Under the pieces are notes generated by a model, which did no database searches, had not been told where the DNA came from, and saw only the letters and a program-made list of their open reading frames with translations. This document shows positions 43,375 through 51,917 of a DNA stretch of 64,000 nt, in pieces (positions within the stretch are counted from its first letter, which is position 1; each line of letters starts with the position of its first letter). The position numbers and the translations under genes are program-made. Location of the stretch: assembly GCF_018130385.1 (NCBI RefSeq), contig NZ_JAFCLU010000006.1, forward strand, positions 62,001 to 126,000, given 5' to 3'. Source of the DNA: Bradyrhizobium sp. AUGA SZCCT0283 (GTDB taxonomy: Bacteria > Pseudomonadota > Alphaproteobacteria > Rhizobiales > Xanthobacteraceae).

Positions 43375-44954
43375 GCATCATTGATACCGACAACGCGCGC
43401 GCCTGGCGCATTCGGCTTGCCCACCTTCGCCAGGAACTGCTGTCGCCGGTCAACGCCTTGCTCGGCTATGCAGAGATCCTGCACGAAGACGCGTCCCGGA
43501 ATGGGCGCCCGGACATCCTCCCCGATATGAACCGCATCCTCGGCGCAGCCCGGGATCTCGCCGGCAAGGTCGACCGGCTGGTGGACGGCGATCGCGCCAG
43601 GAGCCTGCCCGGCGCAGCGGCCGCCACGCAAGAGCAGGAGCTGCGTCACGAGCTGCGCACGCCGCTCAACGCGATCAAGGGCTACGGCGAGATGCTGCGC
43701 GAGGATGTAGCCAATTTCTCAGGCGACTCGCTGCGGGCAGATTTCGATCGCCTGCTGGCGGCGGTCACCGACCTGTTGCTGCGTCTCGATCGCATCGTCC
43801 GATTCTCGGTCGATGTCGAGGAGACGAGCTTGGCCCCCGATCAGACCGGCGCGGTTATGGTGAGCGACTTGATGCGCAGCCTCGGGCCAGTCCGGCCGTA
43901 TGCTGTCACCGAAACCGGCTCCATTCTCGTCGTAGATGATATCGAGGCCAACCGCGATCTCCTGTCGCGCCGGCTGACCCGCGATGGGCATCGCGTCGCT
44001 TCGGTGGCCGGCGGCCAGCAGGCGCTGCAGGCGCTCGCCGACGATGAGTTCGACCTCGTCCTGCTCGATTTGATGATGCCCGATATCAACGGGCTTGACG
44101 TGCTGGTGCGTATGAAGGCGGATGAGCGGCTGCGCCGCATTCCGGTGATCATGATCACGGCCTTGGCGGAGACCGAGAGCGCCGTCCGCTGCATCGAGGC
44201 CGGGGCCGAGGATTATCTGCCAAAGCCGTTCGATCCGGTCCTGCTGCGCGCGCGGATCAATGCTTGCTTGCACAAGAAGCGCTGGCGCGACCGCGAGCAG
44301 AAGTACCTTCGCCGCATCGAGGACGAGACCGCCAAGTTCGAGCGGCTGCTGTTGACCATCCTGCCAAGACAGGTGATTGGCCGCCTGAACCAGGGCGAAG
44401 CCATGATCGCCGACCGCTTCGAGGGCGTGAGCGTTCTGTTCGCCGATCTGGTGAGCTTCACCGAGCATGCTGCACGGGTCACACCTGCAGCGATGGTCGA
44501 GTATTTGAACCGGCTATTCTCGGAATTCGACGCGCTTGCCCGCGAGCTCGGTGTCGAGAAGATCAAGACCATCGGCGATGCCTACATGGCCGTCGCCGGC
44601 TTGCCCGATCCAAATCCCGATGGGTTCGCAGCGATCGCGAAAATGGCGCTCGGCATGATCGATCGGCTGGGCCGCGTCAACAGCCATTTCGGTTGGCCCT
44701 TGCAAATCCGGATCGGCATACATTCCGGTCCCGTGGTTGCCGGCATCATCGGCACGCACCGCTTCGTCTACGACGTGTGGGGCGATACGGTAAATGTCGC
44801 GAGCCGGCTCGAGGCCTATTCTCTGCCCAATCGAATCCATGTGTCCCAGGATACCGCCCGGCACCTCGTCGGTCTCTTCCCGCTGGAGCCACGCGGCAGC
44901 ATTGACGTGAAGGGCAAAGGCAAACTGGAGACGTTTTTCTTGAGCTGGATCTAG
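43371..44954 (+). CDS. Adenylate cyclase with two DHp-like segments and a receiver
   Basis: 527 residues in an unusual order. Residues 10-60 resemble a kinase dimerisation helix but with Gln21 at the phospho-His site ([18 protein letters not shown]). Residues 86-150 hold a second, with His93 intact ([18 protein letters not shown]); neither is followed by an ATPase. A receiver spans 184-300 (acceptor Asp233, Lys285), then a coiled linker ([20 protein letters not shown]), then a class III cyclase from about 345: metal Asp359 and Asp403, adenine-selecting Lys399 and Asp468, Asn475 and Arg479. All catalytic residues are present, so cAMP synthesis is likely, controlled by phosphorylation from the upstream kinase. 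Confidence 0.9.
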   Translation: MSIIDTDNARAWRIRLAHLRQELLSPVNALLGYAEILHEDASRNGRPDILPDMNRILGAARDLAGKVDRLVDGDRARSLPGAAAATQEQELRHELRTPLNAIKGYGEMLREDVANFSGDSLRADFDRLLAAVTDLLLRLDRIVRFSVDVEETSLAPDQTGAVMVSDLMRSLGPVRPYAVTETGSILVVDDIEANRDLLSRRLTRDGHRVASVAGGQQALQALADDEFDLVLLDLMMPDINGLDVLVRMKADERLRRIPVIMITALAETESAVRCIEAGAEDYLPKPFDPVLLRARINACLHKKRWRDREQKYLRRIEDETAKFERLLLTILPRQVIGRLNQGEAMIADRFEGVSVLFADLVSFTEHAARVTPAAMVEYLNRLFSEFDALARELGVEKIKTIGDAYMAVAGLPDPNPDGFAAIAKMALGMIDRLGRVNSHFGWPLQIRIGIHSGPVVAGIIGTHRFVYDVWGDTVNVASRLEAYSLPNRIHVSQDTARHLVGLFPLEPRGSIDVKGKGKLETFFLSWI

Positions 44955-45180
44955 GCGCGCGCGGCAGCGGGGTGCATCGGGCTGGCTTGTTCCTGAAGCA
45001 CGTGCTGATCTTGCAGTGGTAATTCAAGCAACGAGCGAGCACTTGCCCACCCGCAAGGCTCCGATCATGGCGATCGTGATGGGGACGCACGGACCCGGAC
45101 AAGTGTCAGCTTCGAAGCTGCGGATTGCGCTCCGGGAGACAACCGACTTCCAGCTCGCAAGAGCCAGTAGTCGTGCTGAT

Positions 45181-45286
45181 GTCTGTTCCGGGTCATTCGC
45201 GTCGCTTTGACGGTGTACTGATCACTTCCGGTCTGCCCCGATTAACGGACATCTTCAGAACCGGTCGGCATGTCTCAAACGTGCCC
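45181..45286. repeat. Dispersed ~107-bp element, copy F
   Basis: Nearly identical to copy B over the middle (GACGGTGTACTGATCACTTC) but with the end type CATGTCTCAAACGTGCC of copies C and E. It lies in the 530-base space after the cyclase operon; the flanking 44955-45180 and 45287-45482 show no supportable gene. Confidence 0.8.
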
Positions 45287-45482
45287 CAACACCAGTCATG
45301 GCACGTATCCCGAGTTGGAAGTGACGGTCGCAGAGGAGAGCGCCACCGATGTTGCGTGAGCGCGGTGATAACCCCTCAAAATGAAGCTCGAAGTGAATTG
45401 AGACGGGAGGGCCGGTCGCCATAAGGTAACCGGATCACAGAGTAAAGGCGTTGATCAATTTCGCGGCCGGCAATCCGGGCCG

Positions 45483-46121
45483 TCAGCGCGAGAACTGTGG
45501 TCCGGCGGGAGGCGGCAGGCGAGATTCGATCTTGGCTTGCGGAGGTTTGGGCTGCGGGATCGAGGCAGCCTGCTGGGCCGGGGCTGGGGCTGCGGCCGGC
45601 GGCGCTGACGATACCTTCTGCCTGACGTCCTCCTCGACAGCCCGTAGCGCCGCAATGTTCTGGGCCATCTGCTCCTGCTTGGCAGCGAGTTGTTCTACGC
45701 TGCGCCGCACGGCATCGAGCGTGGATGCCAAGGGCGCAAGTTGCCGCGTCGTATCAGTGGAAGTCGCAGCCCCGACTAGCGACTTCGTCGTCGAAACGGA
45801 TAACAGCAAACCCAGCGCCGGAACCTGGGCTACCAGCATCTCCTTTGCTGCATCACCGTAGGACTGCCAGCCAAGCGTGGCGCCGACACCGATGAGAACC
45901 GCAATGGAGAACCGGGTAAGGGCGCGGAACATTCGCCTGCCAATCGACGGCCGGCCGCTCGCCGGCTGCCCTTCCCCGAAGCGGTAGGGATAGGGAGCAT
46001 CGATCGACGGCTGCATGCGCCGTCTACCAACGCGCTGATCGGATCGGACATCCGGATCGCGCGCAAGCCCGCCGAACGAAGTTTCTTCAGCTGTCAGTGG
46101 TGGGCTTTGCGAGTATAACAT
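45483..46121 (-). CDS. Hypothetical single-pass membrane protein with coiled coil
   Basis: 212 residues. A polar N-terminal region of about 65 residues is followed by one hydrophobic helix (FSIAVLIGVGATLGWQSYG), a helical segment with heptad character (LASTLDAVRRSVEQLAAKQE, QMAQNIAALRAVEEDVRQKV), and a Pro/Ala-rich tail ending GPQFSR. The coiled coil would lie on the periplasmic side. This plan is common in Bradyrhizobium proteins of unknown function. ATG 46121 has GGAGG seven bases upstream and is preferred over the longer frame. Confidence 0.75.
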   Translation of the reverse strand: MLYSQSPPLTAEETSFGGLARDPDVRSDQRVGRRRMQPSIDAPYPYRFGEGQPASGRPSIGRRMFRALTRFSIAVLIGVGATLGWQSYGDAAKEMLVAQVPALGLLLSVSTTKSLVGAATSTDTTRQLAPLASTLDAVRRSVEQLAAKQEQMAQNIAALRAVEEDVRQKVSSAPPAAAPAPAQQAASIPQPKPPQAKIESRLPPPAGPQFSR

Positions 46122-46483
46122 TGGTACCTCCACCGACGATTCTTCCAAATTCTTGAGGGAAGAGGCGGTCCTGGTTTGACGGAAGGGAGGCAGGAGCGCA
46201 GCAGCCCTGGGGCGTTTGTGAGATCGTCGCACGACAAGAGAATCGACTTGTTTGACGTCGGTCAGCGTCAGTCGAAATCCACGTCGCTACAAAATTGAGA
46301 TGCTCGCTGATGTCTGAAATGGGTCTTGGCCGTGTGAAAATGCGAAGACGCTCAATCGCGATGGAAGAAGTCATTCGTCCAAGACCGCTTTAGTCTCGCA
46401 AGGCGCAAGCGGATTAAACTTGGAGGTCGGACTGGAAAATATCATTCTTCGCTGCGTTTCGATTTTTGAGTTTTTACACGGCC
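46122..46483. other. Intergenic stretch without a gene
   Basis: No frame has a domain or a credible start. A short match to the head of the dispersed element (TGTCTGAAATGGGTC) lies at about 46311-46325 and looks like a truncated copy. Presumed to contain the promoter of the membrane protein at its left end. Confidence 0.5.
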
Positions 46484-46580
46484 AGGGTCATTCGCGTCGG
46501 TTTGACCGGACCACGGCGACTTTCGGTCTACCCCCAGCAACGGACATCGTCAGCGCCGGTCGGCAGGTCTGTTTCGTGCC
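46484..46580. repeat. Dispersed ~107-bp element, copy G
   Basis: Close relative of copy A: core CCGGACCACGGCGACTTTCG and end GTCAGCGCCGGTCGGCAGG followed by TCTGTTTCGTGCC. Lies in the space before the NIPSNAP gene stop. Confidence 0.8.
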
Positions 46581-46651
46581 TGAAGGCGACGTCAAGCCAT
46601 CGTATTCTATCACCTCACCGGACCGGCGCCTTGGGCACGGCAGCTCGTTCA

Positions 46652-46996
46652 TCACGAGCCCGCGTCCGGCTTCGGGGGCGCTCCGGCGCCGCTTTCAAGG
46701 ATCGGTCTAAGAAACGACCGATCATGTCTTAGGAAGCATTTAGTCTCCAGGTAATATGCTATTGCCCTCTGGCAATCAGGATCGCTGGCCGCCCTGGAGC
46801 GGTAGACTTCGTAATCGGCAAGCGAAGGAAATGAAAACAATGCGATCGCGACGTAGTCCCCGCCTTCGTGCGGCAGGAAATAGCCGTGATGCGTGCCGCC
46901 GAATTTTTCAACCAGTGGCATCCACATCTTGGCGTAGGTCTCGAATTCTTTCGCTTTTAAGGGGGATATCTCATAGCGGAGATAGCAGGTTATCAT
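46652..46996 (-). CDS. NIPSNAP-family protein
   Basis: 114 residues forming one dimeric alpha/beta barrel (NIPSNAP/ABM-like): MITCYLRYEISPLKAKEFETYA, then VEKFGGTHHGYFLPHEG and a second strand YVAIALFSFPSLADYEVYR. Bacterial members have no settled function; several sit in catabolic clusters. The start at 46996 is chosen because AGGAGATTGAGA directly precedes it, although ATG 47011 is also in frame and forms the Shine-Dalgarno itself. Confidence 0.85.
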   Translation of the reverse strand: MITCYLRYEISPLKAKEFETYAKMWMPLVEKFGGTHHGYFLPHEGGDYVAIALFSFPSLADYEVYRSRAASDPDCQRAIAYYLETKCFLRHDRSFLRPILESGAGAPPKPDAGS

Positions 46997-47097
46997 TCTC
47001 AATCTCCTCATGGCGGACCGATTGGACGCCTACCGTCCCATCATACCGTTAGAAGTCAGACCCGTACATTCCTCGGGCGCGGGCCGCACCCAGCCGA

Positions 47098-47172
47098 CGT
47101 CCGATCTGGGTCATTCGCGTCGAATTCAGCATACCTGTCGATGTCCGGTTAGCGGGCATCTTCCGCCATGGT
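47098..47172. repeat. Dispersed element, partial copy H
   Basis: Starts GTCCGATCTGGGTCATTCGC like the other copies, then diverges (GATGTCCGGTTAGCGGGCAT). It is the last copy in this direction and the most degraded. Confidence 0.6.
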
Positions 47173-47453
47173 TGAGACCACGAAGATTGTTACTCGACCA
47201 ACCTCTCAAACGCCGCGTTGCATTCGCAAGCAGTAGTCTATTCGCTCAAGCGTCATCGTTTGAGAAATCCTGGCGCGGTCAGACCCGCCGAGAATCATGC
47301 CCGCAGGAAAACTATCTCTGTTTCCACGCAGTGGACTCGCGGAGAGAGCCCCTCACCCCGAGCGACCTTCGCTCGTCTCGACCCCGCAAGCGCAGGGCGA
47401 GGGGGACGACCGCGCGCCTCGCAGCGCCTCCTCGCAATGACGTGGATGGTGAG
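47173..47453. other. Intergenic stretch with a terminator-like repeat
   Basis: No gene seen. At about 47349-47411 CCCCTCACCCC and GGGCGAGGGGG flank a short loop, similar to a common rhizobial intergenic repeat, and could end transcription of the nitrate reductase gene that stops at 47454. Sequence around 47420-47440 (CTCGCAATGACG) is also a common dispersed motif. Confidence 0.45.
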
Positions 47454-50159
47454 CTAATTCGCCGCCGCCAGCGTCCGCGGCCCGGGGCCGCTCGTGCCGG
47501 TCTGCGCGATCAGGCGCTTCAGCTCCGGAATGCAGGAGCCGCAATTGGTGCCCGCTTTCAGCCTGGCACCGATATCCGCAGCCGAACGCGCGCCGCCCGC
47601 GATGGTATCGCAGATGGTGTTGCGGCCGACACCGAAGCAGGCGCAGACGATCGGGCCGGCATTGGCAAGGCCATCTGCCGATTTGCCCGACAGCAGCATG
47701 CGGCGCTGGTCGTTGCCGAGCGCATCCGCGGCGAACAGGTCCTTGACCACATTCCAGTCGCCGGCGTCCCGCGCGGGCCCGATGAACAGGCAGGTTTCGA
47801 TGCGGTCGCCGCGAAACGACGCCCCGCGATAGACGCCGCCACCGAAATCCTTGTATTCGGCGAGATCATCCGTCGCGAATGATTTCAGCCAGGATTGCCA
47901 GCCGGCCAGATCGGCGTTGTCGGCAAACAGATAGCCGTAACCGCCACTGACGGCGACGCGAGCGACCCACGCATGATCGGGCAGTTCGAGCGGCTTGCGC
48001 GACAGCGCAAAGCCACGGAATACGTATTCGTAAGGCGTGATCGATACAGGCGTCGCCTTGTTCTCGGGCTGACCGGAGAACGGATCGGTGATGGGAGCCA
48101 CCAGCGAACCGACACGCGCGCCGGTCGCGTTGGCCTCGCTCCAGTGGATCGGCGCGAACAGCATGCCGCGCTGCTGGCGCTCGCTGACGACGACCCGAAG
48201 CGTGCACTGCCCGTAATCGGTGGTAACACGCGCGAAGTCACCGTCGGCGAGCCCGTGCCTGGCGGCATCGTCAGGATGAACTTCGACGAAGGGCTCCGGC
48301 AGATGCTGGCCGAGCCGCGGGCTCTCGCCCGTGCGGGTCATGGTGTGCCACTGGTCGCGGATGCGGCCGGTGTTGAGTCGCAGCGGCCGCGCCGCCGTGG
48401 TCTCGGTCCGCAGCGCCGGTATTTCCGGCGCGATGAAGCGGGCCTTGAAATCATTGGCGAAGAAACCGCCTTCGGCGAAGAAGCGCGCTTGCGGCTCACT
48501 TCCCTGCCGGACCGGCCACTGCACCGGCGCCATCGCGTCGAAATCGCTGTCCGACAACGACTGCAGCGCGCCGATGTCGAAATCGCGCGCGCCCTCGTTC
48601 TCGAATGCCGAGAGCGCGGCATGCTCGCGAAAGATATCCGCCGCCGAGCTGAAGCCGAAGGCAGCGCCAAAGCCGAGGCGCCTGGCAACCTCGCCCATGA
48701 TCCACCAATCGGGCCTGGCTTCGCCGGGGGCGGAAAGGAACGCGCGCTGCCGCGAGATGCACCGTTCCGAATTGGTCACGGTGCCGGATTTCTCGCCCCA
48801 GGCCTGCGCCGGCAGCAGCACGTGCGTGCCCGCATCCACCGTGTCATTGGAGATCACGTTCTCGGAAACGACGAACAGCTCGAGCTTCTTCAGCGCCTCG
48901 CGAACGCCGTCGGCGTTCGGCAGCGACACGGCGGGATTGGTACCCATCACCCACAGCGCCTTGATCTCGCCGCGCGCAATGGCCTCGAACATCTGGACCG
49001 CCTTCAGCCCCTCATGGGTGGCGATGCGCGGCGCCTTCCAGAACCGGCGCACGCGATCGATGTCGGGCGGCGTAAAGCCCATGTGAGCGGCAAGCTGGTT
49101 GGCGAGCCCGCCGACCTCGCGCCCGCCCATCGCATTGGGCTGCCCGGTCAACGAGAACGGCGACGCGCCCGGCAGGCCGATCCGTCCCGTCGCGAGATGG
49201 CAATTGACGATGGCGTTGACCTTGTCGGTGCCCTGCGCTGACTGGTTGACGCCCTGCGAATACAGCGTGACGACGCGCTCGGTGTTCGCAAACATCTGGA
49301 AGAACGTCGCGACGTCCTGCTCGGCAAGACCGGTCGCCAGCGCGGTGGCCCCGACGCTGCCCGCGATGTTGCGCGCGCGGGCGATGGCGTCGTCGAACCC
49401 GGTGGTGTGGAGGGCGATGTAGTCGCGGTCGAGCGCGCCGTTATCGGCAAGATGCACCAGCAACCCGCTGAACAGCGCGGTGTCGGTGCCCGGCTTCAAT
49501 CCCAGGAACAGATCGTCATCGCCGACGGTATCGGTCCGGCGCGGATCGATCACGATCATCCGCGCGCCGCGCTGCTGCTTGTTGGCAAGCATGCGCTGGT
49601 ACAGCACCGGATGGCACCAGGCCGCGTTGGAGCCGACCAGCACCAGAAGGTCAGCCTCGTCGAGATCCTCATAACATCCGGGCACCGTATCGGCGCCGAA
49701 CGCGCGGCGGTGGCCGGCAACCGAAGAGGCCATGCAGAGCCGCGAATTGGTGTCGACATTGGCGCTGCCGATAAAACCCTTCATCAGCTTGTTGGCGACG
49801 TAATAGTCTTCCGTCAGCAGCTGGCCGGAGAGATAGAACGCGACCGCGCCCGGGCCGTCGCGCGCGATGATGTGCTGGAAGCGGTGCGCGACATGATCGA
49901 GCGCGTCGCTCCAGGCCACCCGCTCCATGGTGCCCTTGCCGCAGCGGATCATCGGATAGAGCAACCGGTTGGCGAGGCCGAGCGTCTCGCCGAGCGCCGA
50001 GCCCTTCGAGCACAGCCGGCCGAAATTGGCGGGATGCTCGGGATCACCCGATATCGCCGCCCCGCCGCGCCCGTCCGGCGTCGCCAGAATGCCGCAGCCG
50101 ACGCCGCAATAGGCGCAGGTGGTGCTGATGGCGCGCAGGTCGGGATCGATGGCAGTCAT
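47454..50159 (-). CDS. nasC: Assimilatory nitrate reductase catalytic subunit
   Basis: 901-residue cytoplasmic molybdopterin enzyme that reduces nitrate to nitrite. The [4Fe-4S] cysteines begin TTCAYCGVGCG (Cys15, 18, 22) with the fourth in LCSKGSALGE. The molybdopterin domains include GSANVDTNSRLCM and YSQGVNQSAQGTDKVNAI, and the C-terminal dinucleotide-binding domain contains FARVTTDYG. An extra BFD-like [2Fe-2S] domain at the end (CACFGVGRNTICD, TNCGSCIPELK) is typical of NasA/NasC enzymes that take electrons from an FAD protein, here Flp. Last gene of the operon; 13 bases from flp. ATG 50159. Confidence 0.93.
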   Translation of the reverse strand: MTAIDPDLRAISTTCAYCGVGCGILATPDGRGGAAISGDPEHPANFGRLCSKGSALGETLGLANRLLYPMIRCGKGTMERVAWSDALDHVAHRFQHIIARDGPGAVAFYLSGQLLTEDYYVANKLMKGFIGSANVDTNSRLCMASSVAGHRRAFGADTVPGCYEDLDEADLLVLVGSNAAWCHPVLYQRMLANKQQRGARMIVIDPRRTDTVGDDDLFLGLKPGTDTALFSGLLVHLADNGALDRDYIALHTTGFDDAIARARNIAGSVGATALATGLAEQDVATFFQMFANTERVVTLYSQGVNQSAQGTDKVNAIVNCHLATGRIGLPGASPFSLTGQPNAMGGREVGGLANQLAAHMGFTPPDIDRVRRFWKAPRIATHEGLKAVQMFEAIARGEIKALWVMGTNPAVSLPNADGVREALKKLELFVVSENVISNDTVDAGTHVLLPAQAWGEKSGTVTNSERCISRQRAFLSAPGEARPDWWIMGEVARRLGFGAAFGFSSAADIFREHAALSAFENEGARDFDIGALQSLSDSDFDAMAPVQWPVRQGSEPQARFFAEGGFFANDFKARFIAPEIPALRTETTAARPLRLNTGRIRDQWHTMTRTGESPRLGQHLPEPFVEVHPDDAARHGLADGDFARVTTDYGQCTLRVVVSERQQRGMLFAPIHWSEANATGARVGSLVAPITDPFSGQPENKATPVSITPYEYVFRGFALSRKPLELPDHAWVARVAVSGGYGYLFADNADLAGWQSWLKSFATDDLAEYKDFGGGVYRGASFRGDRIETCLFIGPARDAGDWNVVKDLFAADALGNDQRRMLLSGKSADGLANAGPIVCACFGVGRNTICDTIAGGARSAADIGARLKAGTNCGSCIPELKRLIAQTGTSGPGPRTLAAAN

Positions 50160-50172
50160 GGCGGCAACCGGA

Positions 50173-51390
50173 TCATGCAGCTTCCGAACGGATCGCGAGC
50201 GAGCGGCCGAACATCATGTCGGCACGAATTCTTTGCGTCGGCTGCCGCGTGCGGATCAGTTCGAGATACCAAAGCGCGTCGGCGACATCGCCGATCAGGA
50301 CCGCACCGGTCAATCGCCCGCCCGCGATCACAAGCTTCTTGTAGGTGCCGTGATTGAGATCGGAGAGCACGATAGTCTCGCTGCCGTCGCCGCCCATGAA
50401 ATCGCCGGCGGAGAACACGCTGACGCCGGAGACTTTCAGGTTCGTCGCAACGATACTGCCGGGATAGGAAGCCTCGCGCCCGGCGAGATGCCGCGCCAGC
50501 ACCCTCGCCTGCTCATAGGCCGGCTCGACCAGCCCGTAGCAGATGCCGCGATGCTCGGCGCATTCGCCGATCGCGAACACATCCGGCGCACCGGTCTGCA
50601 GGTGGTCGTCGACCACGACGCCGCGATTGACGGCAATGCCCGCTTCCCTTGCCAGTGCGATATTCGGCCGGATGCCGGCCGCGAAGATCACGGCGTCGGC
50701 CGGGATCAGACGGCCGTCCACCAGTTCGACACCTTCGACGCGCGTCTCGCCATGGATGCGCGCGGTGTTGGCGTTGAGCAGGATTTCGATCCCCTTGCGC
50801 TCGACGAGGGATTTCAAAAGTTCGGCCGCGGGCGCATCCAGCTGGCGCTCCATCAGGCGGTCCATCAGATGCACCAGCGTCACCGGCGCGCCGGCCTTCG
50901 CAAGCCCATAGGCCGCTTCGAGGCCCAGCAATCCGCCGCCGACCACCACCACGCGTTTTTTCTGCGCCGCCAGCGACAGCAACAAATCGACGTCACGGCT
51001 GTCGCGAAACGTATGTACGCCGGCAAGGTCGGCCCCCGGCACGTTGAGCCGCAGCGGCGACGAGCCTGTGGTCAGCACCAGTTTCGAAAACGGAACGCTC
51101 TCGTCATTTTCGATCTTGAGTTCGCGGCGGCCGACATCGATCTCGGTGGCCGTGCAGCCATATTTCAGGGTGACGCCGCGGTCGCGCCACCAGGAGGCCG
51201 GCCGAAGCTCGATATCCTGCGAGGTAGTCTCGCCGGCCAGCACCGACGACAGCAGCACGCGATTATAGGCGAGCCGCGGCTCATCGCCGATCACGGCAAT
51301 GGCGTAGCGGCCCAATGCCACCTTGGCCAATTCATCGACAAGGCGGGCAGCGGCCATGCCGTTGCCGACGATGACCAACGGTTCGCTCAT
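50173..51390 (-). CDS. flp: FAD-dependent NAD(P)H oxidoreductase (Flp) of nitrate assimilation
   Basis: 405-residue pyridine-nucleotide-disulphide-type reductase. FAD fold LVIVGNGMAAARLVDEL at the start, NAD(P) fold VVVVGGGLLGLEAAYGL near 145, and the second FAD contact VFAIGECAEHRG. It resembles the N-terminal half of NirB without its sirohaem part. In the well-studied Bradyrhizobium operon, Flp passes electrons to NasC and to the haemoglobin Bjgb; the same gene order here supports that role. ATG 51390 follows GTGAGGATCCATC. Confidence 0.9.
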   Translation of the reverse strand: MSEPLVIVGNGMAAARLVDELAKVALGRYAIAVIGDEPRLAYNRVLLSSVLAGETTSQDIELRPASWWRDRGVTLKYGCTATEIDVGRRELKIENDESVPFSKLVLTTGSSPLRLNVPGADLAGVHTFRDSRDVDLLLSLAAQKKRVVVVGGGLLGLEAAYGLAKAGAPVTLVHLMDRLMERQLDAPAAELLKSLVERKGIEILLNANTARIHGETRVEGVELVDGRLIPADAVIFAAGIRPNIALAREAGIAVNRGVVVDDHLQTGAPDVFAIGECAEHRGICYGLVEPAYEQARVLARHLAGREASYPGSIVATNLKVSGVSVFSAGDFMGGDGSETIVLSDLNHGTYKKLVIAGGRLTGAVLIGDVADALWYLELIRTRQPTQRIRADMMFGRSLAIRSEAA

Positions 51391-51399
51391 GATGGATCC

Positions 51400-51825
51400 T
51401 CACTCGGCGGCTTGAGCGCTGCCGTAAGCTTCCGAAATCATGTAACCGGACAGCGTGCCGTACGCCGCGGTCCAGGCGTCGGCGACATCAGGTGTCCAGG
51501 CCTCGCCGAGCCCTTTCTCCAAGGTCCACAACAGTGCACCACCGACGACGGGATAGTGCTCCGGCTTGGCGCCATAGCTGACGTGACGTTTGGCAAGCGC
51601 GCTGGCCGCCGGCAACACCGATTCGAGATTGCTCAACCCGTTCACCACTACGGCCAGCGTTGCCATCAACTTCTTGCGCTGCTCTTTCATATCGGCGGGA
51701 AACATCGCCTTCACTGTTGGCGCGACTTCGAACAGGCGATCGTAGAATATAGCGGCGGCCTGCTCCGAAATCGGTGCAACTTTGGCGAAACTCTCCTGAA
51801 CCAGATTGATTTGTGTTGGATTCAC
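51400..51825 (-). CDS. bjgb: Single-domain haemoglobin of the nitrate operon (Bjgb-like)
   Basis: 141-residue globin. The proximal His lies in ALAKRHVSYGAKPEHY and the helix E region in MATLAVVVNGLSNLE; no reductase domain is attached. In Bradyrhizobium this globin is reported to work with Flp to detoxify nitric oxide formed during nitrate growth. The start is GTG at 51825, placed by AGGAGAGTTTC just before it; the TTG 15 bases upstream in frame is part of that site. The gene is followed after nine bases by flp. Confidence 0.9.
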   Translation of the reverse strand: MNPTQINLVQESFAKVAPISEQAAAIFYDRLFEVAPTVKAMFPADMKEQRKKLMATLAVVVNGLSNLESVLPAASALAKRHVSYGAKPEHYPVVGGALLWTLEKGLGEAWTPDVADAWTAAYGTLSGYMISEAYGSAQAAE

Positions 51826-51917
51826 CGAAACTCTCCTCAAATGTTCCTAAAGGTGAGCCTGTTGGTCGCGCGCCAGGAGCTTTGGTTCACCAAGTCTCCT
51901 GATAGTGATGACGCGCT

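Noticed and set aside
39309..44954. Chemotaxis cluster, because of the CheY-like protein
   Set aside because: No CheA, CheW, CheR, CheB or receptor genes are present.
32759..47172. CRISPR array, because of regularly recurring repeats
   Set aside because: Repeats are about 107 bp, kilobases apart, diverged and separated by genes, with no cas genes.
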